From NCBI RefSeq assembly GCF_039912695.1, contig NZ_JBDSPJ010000023.1, positions 124,001 through 188,000 on the forward strand: a stretch of 64,000 bases of DNA, written 5' to 3'. Every line of letters begins with the position of its first letter. Position 1 is the first letter of the stretch. The translations under genes were made by a program, and so were the position numbers. The stretch is from Pseudolysinimonas_A sp039912695 (GTDB lineage: Bacteria; Actinomycetota; Actinomycetes; Actinomycetales; Microbacteriaceae). Under the pieces are notes generated by a model. That model had not been told where the DNA came from and did not search any database. It saw nothing but the letters and a program-made list of their open reading frames with translations. This document shows, piece by piece, positions 59,211-64,000 of this stretch.

Positions 59211-60140
59211 ATGCCCCGACCTATCACGAAGGCCGTCATTCCCGCAGCTGGCATGGGCACGCGCTTCCTGCCAGCAACCAAGGCGATGCCGAAAGAGATG
59301 TTGCCCGTCGTCGACATGCCGGCGATCCAGTACGTGGTCGAAGAGGCTGTCGCCGCCGGCCTGCACGACGTTCTGATGATCACCGGACGCAACAAGACCG
59401 CGCTCGAGAACCACTTCGACAAGGTGGGCGAGCTCGAGCAGGCGTTGCTTGCCAAGGGCGACGCCGAGAAGCTCGAGAAGGTGCGGCGTTCCACCGACCT
59501 GGCCGACGTGCACTACGTGCGTCAGGGTGATCCACTCGGCCTCGGCCATGCGGTGCTGCGAGCGCGCATGCACGTGGGTGACGAACCGTTTGCGGTGCTG
59601 CTCGGCGACGACATCATCGACTCGCGCGATGTCTTGTTGGCCCGAATGCTCGAGGTACAGGCCCAACGCAACACCACCGTGATCGCCCTTCTCGAGGTCG
59701 ACCCGTCGGTTGCTCACCAGTACGGCATCGCGACCGTCGAGCCCACCGACGACCCCGACCTGGTGCGCATCACGAGCCTGGTCGAGAAGCCCGCGCCGGG
59801 GACCGCGCCGTCGAATCTCGCGGTCATCGGACGCTATGTGTTGCGTCCCGAGATCTTCGACATCCTCGAAGCGACCCCGCCGGGCAAGGGCGGGGAGATC
59901 CAGCTCACCGACGCTCTTCAGGCGCTCGCGACGGGACCCGAATGGGCGGGGGGCGTGTATGGAGTCGTCTTCCGGGGGCGCCGCTACGACACCGGCGACC
60001 GCCTTGACTACCTGAAGGCGATCGTGCAGCTCGCCTCCGACCGGGATGATCTGGGGCCCGACTTCCGCGCCTGGCTCAAGCCTTTCGCTGCGGGACTGTC
60101 CGATACCGTCCCCGCAGACGGGATGCTGACGGAGCCGTGA
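59211..60140 (+). CDS. galU: UTP-glucose-1-phosphate uridylyltransferase
   Basis: A 309-residue enzyme making UDP-glucose. The nucleotide-binding loop is VIPAAGMGTRFLPATKAMPKEML, then QGDPLGLGHAVLRA, LLGDDIID and EKPAPGTAPSNLAVIGRYVL. The ATG at 59211 begins MPRPITKAVIPAAG. Its stop overlaps the acetyltransferase GTG by 4 bp (GTGA). UDP-glucose feeds surface polysaccharides and trehalose. In mycobacteria galU is followed by moeA, rimJ and glpR; here moeA is absent. Confidence 0.96.
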   Translation: MPRPITKAVIPAAGMGTRFLPATKAMPKEMLPVVDMPAIQYVVEEAVAAGLHDVLMITGRNKTALENHFDKVGELEQALLAKGDAEKLEKVRRSTDLADVHYVRQGDPLGLGHAVLRARMHVGDEPFAVLLGDDIIDSRDVLLARMLEVQAQRNTTVIALLEVDPSVAHQYGIATVEPTDDPDLVRITSLVEKPAPGTAPSNLAVIGRYVLRPEIFDILEATPPGKGGEIQLTDALQALATGPEWAGGVYGVVFRGRRYDTGDRLDYLKAIVQLASDRDDLGPDFRAWLKPFAAGLSDTVPADGMLTEP

Positions 60141-60784
60141 GCGGGCCGACTCTTCGTGACGGAAACATCTCGATTCGCGCCATTCGCGTTCGCGACGGGC
60201 GCGCCCTTGAGCGCGAACTCTTAAACAACCGCACCTGGCTGCGCAAATGGGAGGCGACCAACCCGACCGGGCCTGTCGGTTTCGACGCACGGGCCAGCAT
60301 CCGGTCGTTGCTGGCCCACGCTCGCACCGGTAACGGCGTCCCGTTCGCGGTCGAGTACGACGGGGAGTTCGCCGGCCAGCTCAATATCTCCGGGATGTCG
60401 TACGGGTCCCTGTCGTCAGCATCCGTTGGCTACTGGGTGGCCGAGCGCTTCGCCGGCAAAGACGTCATCCCCACCGCGGTAGCGCTCGCGACCGATCACT
60501 GCTTCTTCAGCCTGGGTTTGCATCGGATGGAGATCTGCATTCGTCCCGAAAACGCTCCTTCGCTGCGCGTGGTGGAGAAGCTCGGGTTTCGGTACGAGGG
60601 GCTGCGCCGGCGGTTCATTCACATCAACGGCGATTGGCGCGACCACTTCTGCTTCGCGCTGACCGTCGAGGAGGTTCCCAGCGGGGTGCTCCGGCGTTGG
60701 AAGGACGGCCGCGTACCGAGAGGTGTCGGCTCGGTGCCTGCCGCCGACCGTGCGCTTGCCGAGAAGCCCCTGCGCCTGGGCTGA
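60137..60784 (+). CDS. RimJ-type GNAT acetyltransferase
   Basis: A 215-residue N-acetyltransferase with the GNAT core: IRAIRVRDGRALEREL opening, VGYWVAERFAGKDVIPTAVAL and the acetyl-CoA loop, and ENAPSLRVVEKLGFRYEGLRRRFI (motif B). RimJ acetylates the N-terminus of ribosomal protein S5 in enterobacteria; actinobacterial relatives next to galU are named by synteny, and the substrate is not certain. GTG start overlapping galU. Confidence 0.9.
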   Translation: MSGPTLRDGNISIRAIRVRDGRALERELLNNRTWLRKWEATNPTGPVGFDARASIRSLLAHARTGNGVPFAVEYDGEFAGQLNISGMSYGSLSSASVGYWVAERFAGKDVIPTAVALATDHCFFSLGLHRMEICIRPENAPSLRVVEKLGFRYEGLRRRFIHINGDWRDHFCFALTVEEVPSGVLRRWKDGRVPRGVGSVPAADRALAEKPLRLG

Positions 60785-60865
60785 ACCAGGTGTGAGCTTC
60801 GGACCCGCTCCACGCTGCGGCGCGGCACTCCGCCCGCCGCGCGCGGGGCTCGTACTGTCGGCAGC

Positions 60866-61759
60866 ATGACTAGCGGCGCGGGAACGGCGATCATGCTCGC
60901 CATCGCCGCCCTGCTCTGGTTCGTCTATTTTGTGCCGACCTGGATGCGGCGTCGCGAATACCTCGCAACCGAGCGCACGGCGACCCGGCTTCAGCAGACC
61001 ATGCGGGTGATGGCCGAAACCTCCGAGATTCCGACCGAGGTGCGGGTCGCGGCGACCGCCCGAGAGGTCGCACGGCAGGAACGCATCCTGCGCGCCGAGC
61101 AACGCCGTGCTGATGCGTCCGCGTTGCGGCAGGCCGTTGAACGGTCAGCCGTTGTGCGAGCTGCCGCACGCGAACCGGTGGGCGCGAGCGTTCCGCTGTC
61201 GGGAGATCTGCTGCGCCGCCGCCGGATGCGTCGAACCCGCAGCATCGCGGCACTTTCGCTCGTCGCGGCCACCCTCGTCACGCTGGTTCAGATCTGGTTG
61301 ATCCTCACGACGGGGATCGGCATGGGCGCGTGGCTCGTCCTGGCCGGCTCGGTCGTCGTCGGCACCACCGCGATAGCCATCCAACGGCGCCTCGCCGCGA
61401 TTGCGGCACCCATCGCTGCCACCTCGGTTTCCGCGCGATCGAGAACCGCGGTGCAGGTTCCCGTGATGTCGGCCCGGCCGGCCCCGACATCCTGGACCCC
61501 GGTTGCAACGCCGAAGCCGCTCTACCTCTCGAGCCCGGCACCCGAACATGCCGTCGTGCACCGTGACCTGCGGCAGGCGCTTCGGGATGCCGCAGCCGAT
61601 GCCGAGCGGAACCTCCGCGCCGCTCAAGCCGCGCCCGAGGTCGTGCCGTTCCGTGCTGCGAAGCCGTCCCCCTACTCCGGGATGGGAGTGCTCGGACCCG
61701 ATGCCGTCGAGGCAACTGACCTCGACGAGGTGCTGAGGCGTCGACGCTCGGCGGGGTGA
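60866..61759 (+). CDS. GlpR/SepX-like membrane division protein
   Basis: A 297-residue protein with one N-terminal transmembrane helix (about 7-25, TAIMLAIAALLWFVYFVPTWMRRR), a coiled-coil-like cytoplasmic stretch, two further helices near 127-172, and an Ala/Pro-rich tail. The helix followed by PTWMRRREYLATERTATRLQ matches the actinobacterial GlpR/SepX family, an interactor of FtsZ/SepF at the divisome. It follows galU-rimJ as in the mycobacterial galU-moeA-rimJ-glpR order. Family assignment is by these features and synteny. Confidence 0.8.
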   Translation: MTSGAGTAIMLAIAALLWFVYFVPTWMRRREYLATERTATRLQQTMRVMAETSEIPTEVRVAATAREVARQERILRAEQRRADASALRQAVERSAVVRAAAREPVGASVPLSGDLLRRRRMRRTRSIAALSLVAATLVTLVQIWLILTTGIGMGAWLVLAGSVVVGTTAIAIQRRLAAIAAPIAATSVSARSRTAVQVPVMSARPAPTSWTPVATPKPLYLSSPAPEHAVVHRDLRQALRDAAADAERNLRAAQAAPEVVPFRAAKPSPYSGMGVLGPDAVEATDLDEVLRRRRSAG

Positions 61760-61799
61760 AGGCCCTCCGGGCGGGCTGGTAATGTGACTTCTTGTCCAC

Positions 61800-61875
61800 G
61801 GGCCCTTAGCGCAGTTGGTAGCGCGCCTCGTTCGCATCGAGGAGGTCAGGAGTTCGAATCTCCTAGGGTCCACCA
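61800..61875 (+). tRNA. tRNA-Ala (anticodon CGC)
   Basis: Acceptor GGGCCCT/AGGGTCC (with one G-T pair), D arm GCGC-GCGC, anticodon stem CCTCG/CGAGG with loop TTCGCAT (anticodon CGC), T arm AGGAG-TTCGAAT-CTCCT, discriminator A and encoded CCA (61873-61875). It reads GCG, the commonest Ala codon in this GC-rich DNA. The Roadblock genes begin about 170 bp downstream. Confidence 0.95.
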
Positions 61876-61999
61876 AAAAACTTCGACGAATTGAGCGCCG
61901 GCGCGCTGAGCCGCTGATGCGGCTGACGCGGCGCGCCTCCCCTCGAACGTGGGCAAGAATCCTCGAACCGGCCGCGGCTACACTCAACAAATCGCGTTC

Positions 62000-62040
62000 A
62001 ATTTCATCCCGCGGACCCGCAATTCATCCCGAGGACCCGA
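62000..62040 (+). repeat. 20-bp tandem duplication in front of Roadblock gene 1
   Basis: Two near-identical units, 62000-62020 and 62021-62040 (aattcatcccg[c/a]ggacccg), sit directly before the TTG start. The second unit contains GAGGAC, the probable ribosome-binding site; the first has GCGGAC at the same place. The duplication may therefore have doubled or sharpened the translation signal. Confidence 0.75.
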
Positions 62041-62042
62041 AT

Positions 62043-62402
62043 TTGTCAAACCTCAAAGAATCACTCGACAGTCTCATGGAGCTTGCGGGCGCCAAGTGCG
62101 CCGCATTGGTCGATAGCACGTCGGGAATGGTCATCGGGCAAAGTGGCTCGAGCGCCAACATGGATGTCGCGGCCGCGGGCAACACGGAGGTCGTTCGGGC
62201 TCAGCTGAAGCTCTTGGAATCTCTGGGGCAGACCGATTCGATCGACGACATCCTCATCACCCTGACGACCCAGTACGACATCCTCCGCCTGTTGGGGGAA
62301 CACCCGTCGATGTTCATCTACCTGACGATGGACAAATCGAAGTCGAACTTGGCGTTGGCCAGATACAAGGTCGCGGAATGCGAAGCGCAACTGGTCTTAT
62401 GA
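62043..62402 (+). CDS. Roadblock/LC7-domain protein 1
   Basis: A 119-residue single-domain Roadblock/LC7 protein: LKESLDSLMELAGAKCAALV, SGMVIGQSGSSANMDVAAAG and DSIDDILITLTTQYDILRLL, ending AECEAQLVL. The family (MglB-like) forms dimers that bind Ras-like GTPases and act as GAPs or scaffolds. It starts at a TTG after GAGGACCCG. No GTPase is visible within the window. It is followed by two more genes of the same fold. Strongly similar in core to gene 2. Confidence 0.87.
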   Translation: MSNLKESLDSLMELAGAKCAALVDSTSGMVIGQSGSSANMDVAAAGNTEVVRAQLKLLESLGQTDSIDDILITLTTQYDILRLLGEHPSMFIYLTMDKSKSNLALARYKVAECEAQLVL

Positions 62403-62508
62403 ATTCGGGGAGCTTCGGCACCCAGAAACGTGGCGAAGCTCGGGAGGGAGCGACAATGGCGACGCAAAGTCTGGGTAGCCGACAGATCCATCACAGCGGG
62501 GTGCGCTC

Positions 62509-63102
62509 ATGAGCGATTTTCCCCGCTTTCTCACGCGCGGTCGCAAGGCTGCGGCCGATGCGGTCCGGCCCGACTACTCAGAGCCCGACTTCTCGGCGTG
62601 GTCGGCAAACCTGGATGCCTTCATGGCCTCTGCACCAGAGTCGGTACCAGAGCCCGCGCCAGAGGCCGCGCGTGAAACAGCGCCCGCCGCAGTTTCCGTC
62701 GGATCTGTGTCCCCAGCTCCGGTCCAAGAAGCGGCAGGTAAGCCGTCGGCACTCACCGAAGAGCTTCAGAAGATGCTGAATTTCGATGGCGCCATGTGTG
62801 TCGCGTTGGCTGACAGCGAGTCGGGAATGGTGCTGGGTCAGGCTGGGTCGGGGATTGAGATGGAGCGGGCAGCCGCCGGCGCCTCGATGATTCTGCGAGC
62901 CCGTCGCGCGACCGTGAAAGCGCTCGCGCTTCCTGACCAGATCGACGATCTGCTCATGACGCTCACGACACAACTTCACATCATTCGCCCGCTCACGAAT
63001 AAGCCGACGATGTTCATCTATCTGGTCGCTGATCGATCGAAGGCTAGCCTCGCGATGGCACGCTACAAGGCGACCGAGGCTGACGCGCAAATCATCCTGT
63101 AG
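62509..63102 (+). CDS. Roadblock/LC7-domain protein 2 with N-terminal extension
   Basis: A 197-residue protein. Residues 1-80 form a basic then Pro/Ala/Glu-rich extension (SDFPRFLTRGRKAAADAV), and residues about 82-197 are a Roadblock domain closely parallel to protein 1: LTEELQKMLNFDGAMCVALAD, SGMVLGQAGSGIEMERAAAG, DQIDDLLMTLTTQLHIIRPL and ATEADAQIIL. The extension could be a partner-binding tail. It lies 106 bp after protein 1 on the same strand. Confidence 0.87.
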   Translation: MSDFPRFLTRGRKAAADAVRPDYSEPDFSAWSANLDAFMASAPESVPEPAPEAARETAPAAVSVGSVSPAPVQEAAGKPSALTEELQKMLNFDGAMCVALADSESGMVLGQAGSGIEMERAAAGASMILRARRATVKALALPDQIDDLLMTLTTQLHIIRPLTNKPTMFIYLVADRSKASLAMARYKATEADAQIIL

Positions 63103-63169
63103 CAAGCCCCGGCTGCGGCCGACTCACCCCGTCGGGGCCGAGAGCCATACCGGTAATGTCGTTCTCGAG

Positions 63170-63601
63170 ATGACCAAGGCACCACACACCAACCCCGACC
63201 TGATCGCCGCAGCGTCAGCAGTCCTCGATGAGATGAAGAGCGTGGCGGCTTCCCTCGACTACGCAGCTCTCCTGACCGATGACGGCTTCGACGTCGCTCG
63301 GCTGCCGGGGGAGACTGATGGCGCGCGGTTCGCCAGTATGGCGAGTTCCATGCAGGCTCTCGGCGATGCCGTGACCCATGAGCTGCGCATCGGCGACAGT
63401 GAGTACATCATCATCGCCTCGGGTAAGGGCTACGTCGTGCAGCTCCGCGTCGCGGGCCACCCGATGGTTCTCTCGGCGCTCTTTGACAACGACGCCACGA
63501 TCGGGAGCGCGTTGGCTGTCGCACGCACATTTGGCGCCAAGATGGCACGGCTCCTCACGGAGCTGGAGCAGCACCCCCCGGAGTCGACGCCCGCGCCTTA
63601 A
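63170..63601 (+). CDS. Roadblock/LC7-like protein 3
   Basis: A 143-residue protein. It lacks the close match to proteins 1 and 2 but has the fold's pattern: ASLDYAALLTDDGFDVARLPG, FASMASSMQALGDAV and GDSEYIIIASGKGYVVQL followed by a second strand-helix unit. It is 67 bp after gene 2. The best guess is a diverged Roadblock paralogue. A weaker alternative is a profilin-like fold. Confidence 0.75.
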   Translation: MTKAPHTNPDLIAAASAVLDEMKSVAASLDYAALLTDDGFDVARLPGETDGARFASMASSMQALGDAVTHELRIGDSEYIIIASGKGYVVQLRVAGHPMVLSALFDNDATIGSALAVARTFGAKMARLLTELEQHPPESTPAP

Positions 63602-63729
63602 AGCGAGCCGCGACGGGCTGGTCACGATCGCTCAGGCATCGTTGCCAAAACGTCACATGTATGATCTACTACGTCTTACCGTCGATTGGCGGGAAGTCGT
63701 CAACGACGTCGACAGAAAAGGACGCGACA

Positions 63730-64000
63730 ATGTCATCACAGCAACGCCGCATTACTCGCACCTCGCGTGCCATCGGCCTTACCGCCGTAGCTGCGAGCAT
63801 CGCAATGCTTGCAGTCGGTTGCACCGGTACCACTCCCGGTACCGACACCGGCTCAAAGTACGGTTTCCCCACCGCCGATCAGGTTGAGAACAGCCCGATC
63901 ACGATCTGGGTTGACGCTGACCGCACGGCCATCGTCAACGCGTTCATCGCCGACCACCCGGAGATCAAGGTCACCGTCGAGACGTACGACGGTAACTCCG
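63730..64000 (+). CDS. Extracellular solute-binding lipoprotein (3' partial)
   Basis: The first 90 codons of a sugar-type ABC substrate-binding protein: a signal peptide with lipobox LAVGC (Cys at residue 31) and the mature start ITIWVDADRTAIVNAFIADH, typical of CUT1 binding proteins. The ATG at 63730 has AAAAGGAC upstream, and a -10-like TATGAT lies at 63660-63665. The permease genes would be beyond the window. It is on the same strand as the Roadblock trio, separated by 128 bp. Confidence 0.9.
   Translation, partial: MSSQQRRITRTSRAIGLTAVAASIAMLAVGCTGTTPGTDTGSKYGFPTADQVENSPITIWVDADRTAIVNAFIADHPEIKVTVETYDGNS

Noticed and set aside
61800..64000. A genomic island inserted at tRNA-Ala
   Set aside because: The Roadblock genes look slightly less GC-rich, but there is no integrase, no second copy of the tRNA 3' end within the window and no direct-repeat boundary.

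Overview
The window is high-GC actinobacterial DNA, most likely Microbacteriaceae or a close Micrococcales relative. Indicators are a gpmA/phoU/senX3-regX3/carD/ispDF/cysS/rlmB neighbourhood, actinobacteria-only families (DUF3263, LytR_C, DUF3027, DUF2530, DUF4032, DUF2332), actinobacterial-type SerC, CIRCE-controlled groEL with a GGMDF tail, many GTG/TTG starts, and dense gene packing with 4-bp GTGA/ATGA overlaps. I saw no rRNA, CRISPR array, insertion sequence, integrase or prophage. No gene-free stretch exceeds 300 bp.

Layout. 1-9.9 kb is a core block: partial gpmA, a membrane protein, a VapBC-type toxin-antitoxin pair, phoU, senX3-regX3, a lipoprotein, carD, ispDF, cysS and rlmB. 9.9-22.7 kb holds an MMPL exporter, a DUF4032 protein, an MsmK-type sugar ABC ATPase, a DsbA-like membrane protein, tRNA-Thr, a YdcZ-type transporter, nitroreductase-msrB, envelope genes (LytR_C, DUF3048) and groEL behind two CIRCE elements. 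22.7-36.3 kb holds a WXG100 protein, an OmpR-type two-component system, a MarR/DoxX divergon, an epoxide hydrolase, an ABC exporter, an XPB-type helicase with its partner, a cold-shock protein, a convergently overlapping DUF3027/DUF2530 pair and serC. 36.3-42 kb holds a DtxR regulator, two wall hydrolases (NlpC/P60 and CHAP), a 33-codon ORF with an attenuator-like terminator upstream of an HNH gene, and an OafA-type acyltransferase.

42-48.6 kb is an accessory catabolic cluster. A LigM/DesA-type tetrahydrofolate O-demethylase diverges from a four-gene operon encoding a PIG-L hydratase (GalB-like), RraA aldolase (GalC-like), PrpF tautomerase (GalD-like) and a type I (VOC) extradiol dioxygenase. 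A GntR regulator and a 6PGDH-like oxidoreductase complete it. Together these could demethylate a methoxylated lignin-derived acid, open the ring and yield pyruvate plus oxaloacetate. Near-identical palindromes in both divergent promoter regions point to a single regulon.

48.6-64 kb holds tRNA-Arg, a TetR-controlled MFS exporter, a coiled-coil membrane protein divergent from a 1,266-residue SF1 helicase-like protein whose Walker A and B residues are lost, a 37-residue protein, the conserved mscL-fmdB-5FCL/galU-rimJ-glpR(sepX) block without moeA, tRNA-Ala, three consecutive Roadblock/LC7 genes, and the start of a sugar-binding lipoprotein.

The strongest leads are the degenerate helicase, the Roadblock trio, the small ORF with its attenuator, the aromatic cluster with a non-canonical ring-cleavage enzyme, and short tandem duplications that span stop codons and close all three reading frames after three different genes.
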